64,000 bases of DNA from Vibrio sp. CK2-1. Lineage in GTDB: Bacteria; Pseudomonadota; Gammaproteobacteria; Enterobacterales; Vibrionaceae. This document shows positions 9,821 to 19,900 of the stretch, piece by piece; the stretch's first letter is position 1, and each line of letters starts with the position of its first letter. Both the position numbers and the translations under genes were made by a program. The notes beneath the pieces were generated by a model. The model made no database searches and had not been told where the DNA came from. It saw only the letters and a list, made by a program, of their open reading frames with translations. The stretch is from the NCBI RefSeq assembly GCF_021726515.1, contig NZ_JAKKCJ010000002.1, positions 310,001 through 374,000 on the forward strand. The letters are read 5' to 3'.

Positions 9821-10244
9821 TGTCTGTAATAAATGTATCTTTTTTATTACTCCTGTTTTTCTAAACCCACCTTAAAATCTAAATGTTACATAATGTGTCA
9901 TTTAGGCTTGATTATCTTGCAATATCCGACTGATTTCCGACCTTTTAGGCTTTCTGGTTATTCTTCATCCTCTTGTATTTAGGCTTTTTGGGCGCTTTTG
10001 TGAAGTCCTAAACAAATATGGGTCACAGATGTTACTAAAAGGTAGCTTTACCTTGTCTCTATGTAGCGGTTTCTTTATCATTTAAAAGAATTTTTATAAA
10101 CATGTGCATGATAATAAGCATATTAATGTCGATGCTACTAAATCGATTTTAAAAAAATGAAAATGCACGTTAAGAGTACAAAGGTCGCAAGATCTAAGGA
10201 TTGGGTTACTCTTTTGTATTTAATACAGATTGGGAGATGTTTGG
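9821..10244. other. Intergenic region upstream of petABC
   Basis: About 420 bp separate the rpsI terminator from petA. The stretch is AT-rich, holds no plausible gene on either strand, and presumably carries the petABC promoter. I could not pick a convincing -35/-10 pair or a recognisable regulator site. A ribosome site GGGAG lies just ahead of the chosen petA start. Confidence 0.5.
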
Positions 10245-10838
10245 ATGAGCAATGCGCCTATCAATAATGGCCGTCGGCGCTTTTTGACTGCCACCACTGC
10301 GGTTGTAGGTGGAATAGGGGCTGTGGCTGTAGCCGTGCCTTTTATTAAATCTTGGAATCCAAGTGAAAGAGCAAAAGCGGCTGGTGCTCCAGTTGAAGTC
10401 GATGTAAGTAAAATAGAAGAAGGTCAGCTGGTTCGTGTTGAATGGCGAGGCAAACCGGTTTGGGTTGTACGTCGTTCTCAAAGCACCTTAGAGCAACTAG
10501 AGGCGTTGGATGATAAGCTTCGTGATCCTGCATCAGAGCAAGAGCAACAACCTAGTTACGCTCAAAATAAATATCGTTCAATAAAGCCTGAATACTTTGT
10601 TGCGGTTGGTATTTGTACCCACCTTGGTTGTTCACCAACTTATCTACCAGACACTTTTAGTGAGCAAGTTCAAGGCGTGAAATCAGGCTTTTTCTGTCCA
10701 TGTCATGGTTCAAAATTTGATTTGGCGGGGCGTGTATTCCAAGGGGTACCGGCACCGTTAAACCTAGTGGTTCCAGAGCATGGCTATTTGAGTGATACAC
10801 GGATTATCATTGGCGAAAGTCGTGAGGAGGGAGCCTGA
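10245..10838 (+). CDS. petA: Ubiquinol-cytochrome c reductase iron-sulfur subunit (Rieske)
   Basis: This is the Rieske 2Fe-2S subunit of the bc1 complex, which moves electrons from ubiquinol to cytochrome c1. The ATG at 10245 gives 197 residues and has a GGGAG ribosome site at 10232-10236; an in-frame TTG at 10230 is less likely. An N-terminal twin-arginine-type segment (RRRFLTATTAV) precedes the membrane anchor (about 13-33). The cluster ligands are Cys124 and His126 in CTHLGC, and Cys151 and His154 in CPCHGS, with disulphide partners Cys129 and Cys153. Its stop overlaps the petB start in ATGA-type fashion, which indicates translational coupling. Confidence 0.97.
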   Translation: MSNAPINNGRRRFLTATTAVVGGIGAVAVAVPFIKSWNPSERAKAAGAPVEVDVSKIEEGQLVRVEWRGKPVWVVRRSQSTLEQLEALDDKLRDPASEQEQQPSYAQNKYRSIKPEYFVAVGICTHLGCSPTYLPDTFSEQVQGVKSGFFCPCHGSKFDLAGRVFQGVPAPLNLVVPEHGYLSDTRIIIGESREEGA

Positions 10839-12106
10839 TGCAAGCCTTACTTGATTGGGTAGAAAAACGTCTACCTGCGATGGATGCTTATAAAAAGCAC
10901 TTATCTGAATATCCAATGCCGAAGAACTTCAACTTTTGGTACCTTTTTGGTTCTTTAGCTATGTTGGTACTGGTTAACCAGATCCTTACCGGCATCTGGC
11001 TAACCATGAACTATGTTCCTTCTGGCGATGGCGCTTTTGCCTCGGTGGAATACATCATGCGTGATGTGGAATATGGTTGGTTACTCCGTTATATGCACTC
11101 AACCGGCGCTTCTGCGTTCTTCGTTGTGGTGTATTTACACATGTTCCGTGGCCTTATCTACGGTTCGTATCAAAAGCCACGTGAGTTATTGTGGATCTTC
11201 GGTATGTTGATCTTCTTAGTGTTGATGGCTGAAGCTTTCATGGGTTACTTGCTACCTTGGGGACAAATGTCTTACTGGGGTGCTCAGGTAATCATTTCTC
11301 TATTTGGTGCCATTCCGGTTATTGGTGATGATTTAACGCTATGGATTCGTGGTGACTACGTTATCTCTGGCGCGACATTAAACCGCTTCTTCGCACTGCA
11401 CGTGATTGCATTACCGATTGTATTGTTGCTATTGGTTGTTTTACACGTACTAGCCTTGCACGAAGTAGGTTCAAACAACCCAGATGGTATTGATACTAAG
11501 ATCCCGAAAGCGCCAGATGATAACGGCGAACATAAGACTCAGTTTAAATTCCATAAGCAGTTTACCAAGAAATACAACATCATCGACTCGGTTCCTTTCC
11601 ATCCTTATGGCACGGTTAAAGACTTAGTAGGTGTGGCTGGTTTCTTATTCTTCTTTAGTTATGTGTTGTTCTTTAACCCAGAGATGGGTGGGTACTTCCT
11701 TGAGCCGCCTAACTTTGAAGCTGCTAACCCGCTGAAAACACCTGAGCACATTGCACCGGTATGGTATTTCACACCGTTCTACGCAATTTTACGTGCGGTT
11801 CCTGATAAATTATTAGGTGTAGCGGCAATGGGCGCATCGATTCTGTTTCTATTCTTACTACCTTGGTTTGACCGTTGTAAAGTGCGTTCATACCGCTACC
11901 GTAGCAAGTGGCACTTATTGAATATTATCCAGTTTGTGGTGTGTTTCATTGGCCTAGGTATTTTAGGTACTTTACCTGCAACAACTCTGTATACCCTGTT
12001 ATCACAGATCTTTAGCCTAGGATATTTCATGTTCTTCGTTCTACTGTATTTCTATAGTAAAAATGAAGCGACGAAACCATTGCCAGAGAGGGTAACATTC
12101 AAATGA
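10838..12106 (+). CDS. petB: Ubiquinol-cytochrome c reductase cytochrome b
   Basis: Cytochrome b is the membrane core of the bc1 complex and binds hemes bL and bH plus the Qo and Qi quinone sites. The 422-residue protein has about eight transmembrane helices and the paired histidines of the four-helix bundle (RYMHSTGAS with VVYLHMFRG; FFALHVIALP with LLVVLHVLAL). The Qo-site PEWY-type motif appears as PVWYF at about residue 307, a common gammaproteobacterial variant. It overlaps petA by 1 bp and petC by 4 bp. Confidence 0.97.
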   Translation: MQALLDWVEKRLPAMDAYKKHLSEYPMPKNFNFWYLFGSLAMLVLVNQILTGIWLTMNYVPSGDGAFASVEYIMRDVEYGWLLRYMHSTGASAFFVVVYLHMFRGLIYGSYQKPRELLWIFGMLIFLVLMAEAFMGYLLPWGQMSYWGAQVIISLFGAIPVIGDDLTLWIRGDYVISGATLNRFFALHVIALPIVLLLLVVLHVLALHEVGSNNPDGIDTKIPKAPDDNGEHKTQFKFHKQFTKKYNIIDSVPFHPYGTVKDLVGVAGFLFFFSYVLFFNPEMGGYFLEPPNFEAANPLKTPEHIAPVWYFTPFYAILRAVPDKLLGVAAMGASILFLFLLPWFDRCKVRSYRYRSKWHLLNIIQFVVCFIGLGILGTLPATTLYTLLSQIFSLGYFMFFVLLYFYSKNEATKPLPERVTFK

Positions 12107-12843
12107 AAAAGTGGATTGTAGGACTTTTGACTATTATGTTGCCATTCTCAGTAATGGCAGCAGGTGGAAATGTACATTTAGACAGTGCTAATAATGACTT
12201 AACAGACAAGGCATCTTTGCAACGTGGTGCTAAAACCTTTATGAGTTATTGTGCCGCATGTCATTCAACGCAATATCAACGTTATCAGCGTGTTGCGACA
12301 GATTTGGGTATTCCTGATGATTTAATGATGGAAAACCTAGTGTTTGATCCTAATGCGAAAATCGGTGACTTGATGACCAATGCTATTCCAGCAGAAGACG
12401 CTGGTAAATGGTTTGGTACGCCTCCACCGGATTTAACTTTAGTCGCTCGAGTGCGTGGTGTTGATTGGTTGTACACTTACTTGCGCAGCTTTTACGCTGA
12501 CCCATCTCGTCCATTTGGGGTGAATAACACAACTTTCCCTAATGTTGGTATGCCACATGTACTTGAAGGCTTACAAGGGATCCCTGAGCCAGTGCTTGAA
12601 ACCACAGTCGTTGATGGTGAAGAGCATAAAGTCGTCACGGGAACTAAAATCGTCAAAATGGGTGAGTTAACCACAGAAGAGTATGACAATACTGTCCGTG
12701 ATTTAGTTAACTTCCTTGAGTATTCTGGCGACCCTGTGAAGCTTGAACGCCATGCACTAGGTTGGTGGGTAATGGCTTTCTTAGTGATCTTTACCATCGT
12801 AGTGGTCTTACTGAAGAAAGAATACTGGCGTGATGTTCACTAA
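12103..12843 (+). CDS. petC: Ubiquinol-cytochrome c reductase cytochrome c1
   Basis: Cytochrome c1 carries electrons from the Rieske protein to soluble cytochrome c in the periplasm. The 246-residue protein has a signal peptide (MKKWIVGLLTIMLPFSVMAA), the heme c attachment motif CAACH at about 49-53, and a C-terminal membrane anchor (about 220-238) ending KKEYWRDVH. It overlaps petB by ATGA. A long hairpin lies immediately after the stop codon. Confidence 0.96.
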   Translation: MKKWIVGLLTIMLPFSVMAAGGNVHLDSANNDLTDKASLQRGAKTFMSYCAACHSTQYQRYQRVATDLGIPDDLMMENLVFDPNAKIGDLMTNAIPAEDAGKWFGTPPPDLTLVARVRGVDWLYTYLRSFYADPSRPFGVNNTTFPNVGMPHVLEGLQGIPEPVLETTVVDGEEHKVVTGTKIVKMGELTTEEYDNTVRDLVNFLEYSGDPVKLERHALGWWVMAFLVIFTIVVVLLKKEYWRDVH

Positions 12844-12846
12844 TAG

Positions 12847-12881
12847 CCAAGGCTTGTTGAGCTATAATCAATAAGCCTTGG
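12847..12881 (+). terminator. Hairpin after petC
   Basis: A 14-bp stem (CCAAGGCTTGTTGA with TCAATAAGCCTTGG, one G-T pair) and a 7-nt loop start 4 bp after the petC stop. The following bases are A-rich (GGAATAAAAATT) rather than T-rich, so it may stabilise the mRNA end or terminate only partly. Confidence 0.6.
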
Positions 12882-13000
12882 GAATAAAAATTAGCCTGAA
12901 TGTAAACATTTGTGCTAAAATTCCTTGCTAATTTTTATGTAATGGGGGCATTGAGCCTCCATTCTTTTTTATTTTTTTAAGTGTGCTGGAGGGCTTCTCA

Positions 13001-13636
13001 ATGGCTGTAGCTGCCAATAAACGTTCTGTGATGACTCTATTTTCAAGTGCTTCAGATATGTATAGCCATCAGGTTCGTATTGTTCTAGCCGAAAAAGGGG
13101 TTAGTGTTGAAGTTGAGTTAGTTGAAGAAGATAACTTACCAACTGAACTTATTGAATTAAACCCTTATAAGTCAGTTCCGACTCTAGTCGATCGTGAGCT
13201 TGCACTATATAACTCAAATATCATCATGGAATACCTTGATGAACGTTTCCCTCACCCACCTTTGATGCCGGTTTATCCTGTTGCTCGTGGTAATAGTCGT
13301 TTGATGATGTACCGTATTGAGCGTAACTGGTATTCACAAGCTGAGAAAATTGTTTCAGGTACACCTGAGGAAGCGGAAGCAGCTCGTACTAAGCTACGTA
13401 ATGACTTGTTAACTTTAGCCCCTGTTTTTGCTGAATATGAGCACTTTATGAGTGAAGAATTTAGCTTAATCGACTGCTACTTAGCACCATTACTATGGCG
13501 TCTACCGACATTCGGTATTGAGCTATCAGGCCCGGGTTCAAAAGAGTTAAAAATCTACATGAGCCGCGTATTTGAGCGTGATTCATTCTTAGCTTCATTA
13601 ACAGAAGCTGAACGAGAAATGCGTTTGGTTCGTTAA
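13001..13636 (+). CDS. sspA: Stringent starvation protein A
   Basis: SspA is an RNA polymerase-associated protein with a glutathione-S-transferase fold but no GST activity; in E. coli it affects stationary-phase and acid-stress transcription. The ATG at 13001 has a GGAGG ribosome site 8 bp upstream and gives 211 residues, matching the family; an in-frame GTG at 12983 is rejected. The GST N-domain (LFSSASDMYSHQVRIVL) and the linker PYKSVPTLVDRELALYNSNI are well conserved. It is 2 bp upstream of sspB, the standard sspAB pair. Confidence 0.96.
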   Translation: MAVAANKRSVMTLFSSASDMYSHQVRIVLAEKGVSVEVELVEEDNLPTELIELNPYKSVPTLVDRELALYNSNIIMEYLDERFPHPPLMPVYPVARGNSRLMMYRIERNWYSQAEKIVSGTPEEAEAARTKLRNDLLTLAPVFAEYEHFMSEEFSLIDCYLAPLLWRLPTFGIELSGPGSKELKIYMSRVFERDSFLASLTEAEREMRLVR

Positions 13637-13638
13637 TC

Positions 13639-14124
13639 ATGGATATGGACAAAATGACACCAAGACGCCCTTATTTGGTGCGCGCGTTTTATGAATGGTT
13701 AGTGGATAATGAACTGACGCCACACTTAGTGGTGGAAGCAACATTACCTGGTGTTCGTGTACCGGTAGAGTTTGTGCAAGACGGACAAATTATTTTGAAT
13801 GTTGCGCCACGAGCGGTTGGTAATTTAGAAATCAGCAATGATGCCATTATGTTCAATGCTCGCTTTAGTGGTCGTCCACATTCAGTCATTGTTCCTATGT
13901 ATGCGGTACAGGCTATCTATGCACGTGAAAATGGCGCTGGAACGATGTTTGAACCAGAAGATGCTTACACGGCTGAAATGGAAGCGGGTATCGAAGAAGA
14001 GCCAGTATCTTCACTATCAAGTGTCGATGGCTCAAGTGATGAAGCTCCTGAAACGTCAAGTACTGATGAACTTGAAGCTCCGGCTAAACCTAAAGGTCGT
14101 CCGAGTTTAACTATCGTTAAGTAG
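13639..14124 (+). CDS. sspB: ClpXP adaptor SspB
   Basis: SspB binds ssrA-tagged polypeptides and hands them to ClpXP. The 161-residue protein opens with the typical MTPRRPYLVRAFYEWLVDN region, keeps the substrate-binding beta core to about residue 110, then a flexible acidic linker, and ends in the ClpX-docking tail GRPSLTIVK (XB motif). It follows sspA by 2 bp and ends at a strong terminator. Confidence 0.97.
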   Translation: MDMDKMTPRRPYLVRAFYEWLVDNELTPHLVVEATLPGVRVPVEFVQDGQIILNVAPRAVGNLEISNDAIMFNARFSGRPHSVIVPMYAVQAIYARENGAGTMFEPEDAYTAEMEAGIEEEPVSSLSSVDGSSDEAPETSSTDELEAPAKPKGRPSLTIVK

Positions 14125-14148
14125 TGATAACTAAATCATTTCATTTTC

Positions 14149-14181
14149 AAAAGCAGCGCACTTAATGCGCTGCTTTTTTTT
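14149..14181 (+). terminator. Rho-independent terminator after sspAB
   Basis: The stem AAGCAGCGCA pairs perfectly with TGCGCTGCTT around a short loop and is followed by a run of T residues, 25 bp after the sspB stop. Confidence 0.92.
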
Positions 14182-14271
14182 GCGCTAAACTTAATCTAAT
14201 GAGTCTAAATAAGCTCGAAAGACCTTCTAAATATTCCTTCTCGACATTCCGCTTTGTCTTGATATACTCGT

Positions 14272-14295
14272 AGGTGTTTAGACGTCTAGATTGCT
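14272..14295 (+). promoter_or_regulatory. MetJ-type operator (met boxes) upstream of metA
   Basis: Three adjacent 8-bp units are AGGTGTTT, AGACGTCT and AGATTGCT. The central one is a perfect match to the met-box consensus AGACGTCT and the flanking ones match at 5 of 8 positions. The site ends 15 bp before the metA start. MetJ represses methionine genes with S-adenosylmethionine as corepressor. The same 16-bp core, TTTAGACGTCTAGATT, is found upstream of metH. Confidence 0.85.
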
Positions 14296-14310
14296 TATGG
14301 AGAGAGTGCA

Positions 14311-15252
14311 ATGCCAATCAAGATTCCCGATCAACTTCCTGCTTCTGATATCTTACGTCAGGAAAGAATCTTTATTATGTCGGAGACGCGTGCGACTACG
14401 CAGATGATCCGTCCACTTAAAGTGTTGATCTTAAATTTGATGCCGAAAAAAATTGAGACGGAAACTCAGTTCTTACGTTTACTTTCAAACAGTCCGCTGC
14501 AAGTTGATATTGAACTGCTGCGTATTGATGATCGCCCAAGTAAAAATACCCCAACCGAACATTTGAATAATTTTTATCGCCAATTTGATACGGTAAAAAA
14601 TCGAAACTTTGATGGTTTGATTATTACTGGCGCGCCATTGGGGCTAGTGCAATTTGAAGATGTGGCTTACTGGGATCATTTACAGACGATAATGTCATGG
14701 GCTAAAGATCACGTGACTTCTACATTATATGTTTGTTGGGCAGCTCAGGCGGCCTTAAAGCTTCTGTATAACTTGCCGAAACGTACGCGTAAAGAGAAGT
14801 TGTCAGGTGTCTATCACCATGATGTCGTGAGCGAGTTTCATCCGGTAGTCAGAGGCTTTGATGATAACTTCTTAGCGCCTCATTCTCGCTATGCTGACTT
14901 TACTGCGGAATACTTATCTGAACATACGGATTTAGATATCTTAGCCACTTCTGATGATGCTGGTGTATATCTCGCGAGTAGTAAAGATAAGCGACATGTA
15001 TTTGTCACAGGGCACCCTGAATATGATGCTCATACTCTACACAATGAATATGTACGAGATTTAGCAGAAGGGATGGATCCGGCAATTCCAGTGAACTACT
15101 ACCCAAATGACAACCCAGATAACCCACCTATTGCCAGCTGGCGAAGTCATGGTCATTTGTTGTTTTCTAACTGGTTAAATTACTGTGTTTACCAGCAAAC
15201 GCCTTACGATCTTGACCATTTCTCGATAGAGAATTTCACCAAAGACGATTGA
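14311..15252 (+). CDS. metA: Homoserine O-succinyltransferase (MetA)
   Basis: MetA activates homoserine at the first committed step of methionine synthesis. The 313-residue length and motifs fit: the acyl-enzyme Cys142 in [11 protein letters not shown], and the catalytic His235 and Glu237 in [11 protein letters not shown], at the same numbers as in the E. coli enzyme. Some members of the family use acetyl-CoA instead of succinyl-CoA, which depends on a residue near the active site that I did not evaluate by alignment. It is monocistronic, preceded by met boxes and followed by a terminator. Confidence 0.95.
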   Translation: MPIKIPDQLPASDILRQERIFIMSETRATTQMIRPLKVLILNLMPKKIETETQFLRLLSNSPLQVDIELLRIDDRPSKNTPTEHLNNFYRQFDTVKNRNFDGLIITGAPLGLVQFEDVAYWDHLQTIMSWAKDHVTSTLYVCWAAQAALKLLYNLPKRTRKEKLSGVYHHDVVSEFHPVVRGFDDNFLAPHSRYADFTAEYLSEHTDLDILATSDDAGVYLASSKDKRHVFVTGHPEYDAHTLHNEYVRDLAEGMDPAIPVNYYPNDNPDNPPIASWRSHGHLLFSNWLNYCVYQQTPYDLDHFSIENFTKDD

Positions 15253-15314
15253 TTCAGAAAGTCTTAGTACAAATTAGTATCTATAAACCTAGTAGCAATA
15301 GACCTAGTAGCAAT

Positions 15315-15369
15315 AAAAAAAGCAGCATAACTATTTGGAATGATTCCTTAACGTTATGCTGCTTTTTTT
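15315..15369 (+). terminator. Rho-independent terminator after metA
   Basis: A long stem, AAAAAAGCAGCATAAC with GTTATGCTGCTTTTTT, encloses about 20 nt and ends in a T-run; the A-run on the other side makes it potentially bidirectional for the convergent antiporter gene. Just before it is a 13-bp direct repeat, CCTAGTAGCAATA, at 15288 and 15303. Confidence 0.85.
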
Positions 15370-15398
15370 GTGAAGCTAATAAGCTAATTTATTTGCTA

Positions 15399-16742
15399 TT
15401 AGCTTGGCTTATTTTCCTGATCTTTCGAATCCGTTTCTACTTGCGCGCGTAGTTGATCCGCTTCTTCCATTTGTTTTTGTACCACTTTGGCTTTATTGAT
15501 CATTGGGGTAATCGTTGAGCCCTGAATTAGGATTGAGAATACTACTACCGCGTAGGTCATCACCATGATGATCTCTTTAATATCAATATTAGCTGAGGTT
15601 ACAAAGTACTTACCGTGTGGAATCGAAAGCGCCATAGCCAGTGCTAAACCACCACGTAGGCCACCCCAAGTTAGGATTTTCACTGACCACTTGTTGTAGG
15701 CTCTAAAGCGTTTAAAGCCGATAAATGGAATCCAAACACTTAGGAAACGAGACAGTAGAACAAGTGGGATAGCAATTGCCATCATGATCCAATCTGTAGA
15801 GTGGAATTCGAACAACAATAGTGACATACCGATAAGTAAGAATAGGATACCGTTGAGGAATTCATCAATCAGTTCCCAGAAGTGATCCATGTGCTCGGTA
15901 CTTTCTTTAGAAAAACCAACATAGCGTGTCCAGTTACCAATCATGATACTGGAAACCACCATCGCCAGTGGACCTGATACTTCAAGCGTTTCAGCAAAAG
16001 CGTAACCGGCGGTTGGAATACAGACCATTAATAGTAATTCCATTGAATGATCATTGGTTGAACTGATTAGGTAGTGGAACACGAGACCTAGAACAAAACC
16101 GTAGGCGATACCACCCACGGCTTCTTGTAAGAATAATGTCAGTACGCCGCCAGGAGTAGGAGCGTGGCCACTAAAGGCAACGGTAAAGATGGTGACGAAA
16201 ATAACTAAGCCAATACCATCATTGAATAGCGACTCACCTTCAATTTGAGTTGAAATACGTTGCGGTGCTTGGAGTTTCTTCACAATGGCCAGTACTGCAA
16301 TTGGATCGGTTGGTGAGATAAGTGCACCAAACAGAATGCAGTAGATCAAATCGATGTGAATGTTAATCGCATCGCAAATCGCATATAAGCTGAAACCGAT
16401 AAAGAAAGTAGAGAATAGGGTGCCGCCAAAAGCAAGAATAGCGATTTCCCATTTTTGATCAGCAAAATGCGGTAGCTTGATACCTAGACCACCGGCAAAT
16501 AGCAAGAAGCCAAGCACACCGTTTAGTAGGAAGCTTTCAAAGTTAATTTCCGTCATCGTTTTTGAGGCGATGTCGATAAGGTTAAACCAGCCACTATGGC
16601 CAGCAATAATAATAATCAGCGAGAGCATCATTGAGCCCGCTGTAATAGCAATAGTCGTTTGTAGACGACCAAACTTACTGTTAATCAATGCAATCACCAT
16701 CGCAGCAAACGATAGGAAGCAAAGGGTATTATAGACCGACAT
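15399..16742 (-). CDS. CPA1-family cation:proton antiporter (NhaP-type)
   Basis: This 447-residue inner-membrane protein has about twelve hydrophobic helices and the CPA1 hallmarks: SPTDPIAVL (about 135-143) with the membrane Asp, and ESLFNDGIGLVIF (about 162-174) with the Asn-Asp pair of electroneutral Na+/H+ or K+/H+ exchangers. The segment TWGGLRGGLALAMALS near residue 350 is also diagnostic. It has a short hydrophilic C-terminal tail and no TrkA-C domain. The cation cannot be fixed from sequence. It is divergent from metH across 217 bp. Confidence 0.9.
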   Translation of the reverse strand: MSVYNTLCFLSFAAMVIALINSKFGRLQTTIAITAGSMMLSLIIIIAGHSGWFNLIDIASKTMTEINFESFLLNGVLGFLLFAGGLGIKLPHFADQKWEIAILAFGGTLFSTFFIGFSLYAICDAINIHIDLIYCILFGALISPTDPIAVLAIVKKLQAPQRISTQIEGESLFNDGIGLVIFVTIFTVAFSGHAPTPGGVLTLFLQEAVGGIAYGFVLGLVFHYLISSTNDHSMELLLMVCIPTAGYAFAETLEVSGPLAMVVSSIMIGNWTRYVGFSKESTEHMDHFWELIDEFLNGILFLLIGMSLLLFEFHSTDWIMMAIAIPLVLLSRFLSVWIPFIGFKRFRAYNKWSVKILTWGGLRGGLALAMALSIPHGKYFVTSANIDIKEIIMVMTYAVVVFSILIQGSTITPMINKAKVVQKQMEEADQLRAQVETDSKDQENKPS

Positions 16743-16885
16743 AGTTTAACCTTGGCTAATGTAACAAATTGTAATCCCGCAATTTTCGTGCGCTTACTGA
16801 TAAATATCAATATATTTTTAACAAGATTAGAGTAAAGCAGATAAAAAGCATGTTAAAAAGGATATATTAGATTTTTAAATTTCAT

Positions 16886-16904
16886 TTTAGACGTCTAGAT
16901 TTCC
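16886..16904 (+). promoter_or_regulatory. MetJ-type operator upstream of metH
   Basis: A perfect met box AGACGTCT lies at 16889-16896 with a weaker adjoining box AGATTTCC. The surrounding 16 bp, TTTAGACGTCTAGATT, is identical to the metA operator. It is about 56 bp upstream of the metH start, and it also lies in the divergent promoter region of the antiporter gene. Confidence 0.75.
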
Positions 16905-16959
16905 ATTACAAATAAAGCATGTTAGGATGTATTAAAGACTTAAGGAAAGAGGTTGTATC

Positions 16960-19900
16960 GTGGCTGGAAGCACAAATTCTCATCACAATGAAGTAAAACA
17001 TCAAATTCAAGAATTATTAAAATCTCGCATTTTATTGATTGATGGTGGCATGGGAACCATGATCCAGTCTCATCAATTGCAAGAAAATGATTACCGAGGC
17101 GAACGCTTTGCCGATTGGCATAGTGACTTGAAAGGTAATAACGACTTATTGGTTTTAACTCAACCACAGTTAATTAAAAAGCTGCACAGCGACTACTTAG
17201 CTGCGGGTGCCGATATTCTTGAAACCAACACCTTCAATGCCACCACTATCGCGATGGCCGATTACGACATGGAAAGTTTAAGTGCAGAGATAAACTTTGC
17301 CGCGGCGAAACTTGCTCGTGAAGTTGCTGATGAGTGGACAGCAAAAACGCCAGATAAACCAAGATTTGTGGCCGGCGTTCTAGGGCCAACTAACCGTACC
17401 TGCTCAATTTCTCCTGATGTAAATGACCCTGGCTTTCGTAATGTCAGCTTTGATGAGTTAGTGACTGCTTACTCTGAATCTACCCGCGCGCTAATCGAAG
17501 GTGGTGCGGACATCATCATGATTGAAACCATCTTTGATACCTTAAACGCCAAGGCATGTGCTTTCGCGGTGTTAAGTGTGTTTGATGAACTCGGTTTCAA
17601 ACTGCCAGTCATGATTTCTGGCACGATCACAGATGCCTCTGGCCGTACGCTTTCTGGGCAAACCACCGAAGCATTTTATAACGCACTACGTCATGTTGAG
17701 CCGCTGTCATTTGGTCTTAACTGTGCGCTAGGCCCTAATGAACTGCGTCAATATGTTGAAGAACTATCGCGCATTTCAGAAAGTCATGTTTCTGCTCACC
17801 CGAATGCAGGCCTGCCAAATGCCTTTGGTGAATATGATCTTGAGCCACGTGAAATGGCTAAGCATATTCAAGAATGGGCGGAAAGTGGCTTCCTAAATAT
17901 GGTAGGTGGTTGTTGTGGTACTACGCCTGAACATATTCGTCAGATGGCACGTGTTGTTGAAGGGGTTAAACCTCGCGCATTGCCTGCACTACCAAAAGCC
18001 TGCCGTCTATCGGGTTTAGAGCCACTTACCATAGATAAAGATTCACTCTTTGTGAACGTTGGTGAGCGTACTAACGTAACCGGTTCCGCTAAGTTCAAGC
18101 GTCTGATTGTTGAAGAGCAATATGATGAAGCGCTTGATGTGGCTCGTGAACAGGTGGCCAATGGCGCGCAAATCATCGATATCAATATGGATGAAGGAAT
18201 GCTCGATGCTAAAGCGTGCATGGAACGCTTCCTGAATCTATGTGCCTCTGAGCCAGAAATCTCTAAAGTGCCGATCATGGTCGATTCCTCTAAATGGGAC
18301 GTCATCGAAGCGGGCTTAAAATGCGTGCAAGGCAAAGGCATCGTCAACTCTATCTCAATGAAAGAAGGGGTTGAGAACTTTATTGAGCAAGCCAAATTGA
18401 TTCGTCGCTATGGCGCGGCAGTGATCGTGATGGCATTTGATGAAGTGGGCCAAGCCGATACTCGTGAACGTAAAACCGAAATTTGTACTAAGGCTTACCG
18501 CATTCTGGTTGATGAAGTGGGCTTCCCACCAGAAGATGTTATTTTTGACCCTAATATTTTTGCCATTGCGACCGGTATTGATGAACACAATAACTACGCC
18601 GTCGATTTCATTGAAGCCGTCGGTGATATTAAGCGCGATCTCCCTTATGCGATGATTTCTGGTGGTGTCTCTAACGTTTCTTTCTCATTCCGTGGCAATA
18701 ACTACGTACGTGAAGCGATTCATGCAGTATTCCTCTACCACTGTTTTAAACGTGGTATGGATATGGGGATCGTGAACGCAGGGCAATTGGAAATTTACGA
18801 TAATGTACCGGAAAAACTGCGTAATGCGGTGGAAGACGTGGTACTTAACCGCCATGCCGATGCGACCGAAAACTTACTCGAACTGGCGGAACAATACCGT
18901 TCAAATGGAGTAGGTAAAGTAGAAGATCCTGCTCTATTAGAATGGCGTACCTGGGAAGTCGAAAAGCGTCTTGAGCATGCATTGGTTAAAGGTATAACCG
19001 AATTTATTGTTGAAGATACTGAAGAAGCTCGCGCTAAAGCGGCCAAACCTCTTGAGGTGATTGAAGGCCCATTGATGGATGGCATGAACGTCGTTGGTGA
19101 CTTATTTGGTGAAGGGAAAATGTTCCTTCCTCAAGTCGTAAAGTCGGCACGTGTGATGAAACAAGCAGTGGCTTATTTAGAACCTTATATCAATGCTGAA
19201 AAGCAAGTTGGACAAACTAACGGTAAGATCTTACTGGCGACAGTTAAAGGCGATGTGCACGACATTGGTAAGAACATTGTTGGGGTAGTGTTGCAGTGTA
19301 ATAACTACGAAATCATCGACCTTGGCGTGATGGTGCCAACCGAAACGATCTTGAAAGTCGCCAAAGAACAAAATGTCGATATCATTGGCCTGTCTGGTCT
19401 TATCACGCCATCACTCGATGAAATGGTGCATGTCGCCAAAGAGATGGAGCGCCAAGGTTTTGACTTGCCACTTTTGATTGGCGGGGCAACGACCTCTAAA
19501 GCTCACACTGCGGTGAAAATTGAACAAAACTATTCTCAACCAGTTGTGTATGTAAACAATGCTTCACGAGCGGTTGGGGTGTGTTCGGCTCTGCTTTCTG
19601 ACACTTTACGTCCAGCCTTCGTTGAGAAATTAAACCTAGACTACGACCGTGTGCGTGATCAACATGCACGTAAGCGCCCTCGTACTAAACCAGTAACCTT
19701 AGAGCAAGCTCGAAACAATAAGGTGAATATCGACTGGCAAACTTACACACCACCGGCTCCAGTTAAACCGGGCGTGCATGTGTTTGAACATATTGATACG
19801 GCGATTTTACGTCAATACATCGACTGGACTCCGTTCTTCTTAACTTGGGGATTAATGGGCAAGTACCCATCGATTTTTGACCATGAAGAAGTCGGTGAAG

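Noticed and set aside
17940..18395. A 151-residue open frame antisense to metH
   Set aside because: It is a shadow of the conserved pterin-binding region of MetH; composition is Ser-rich as expected for reverse-strand noise.
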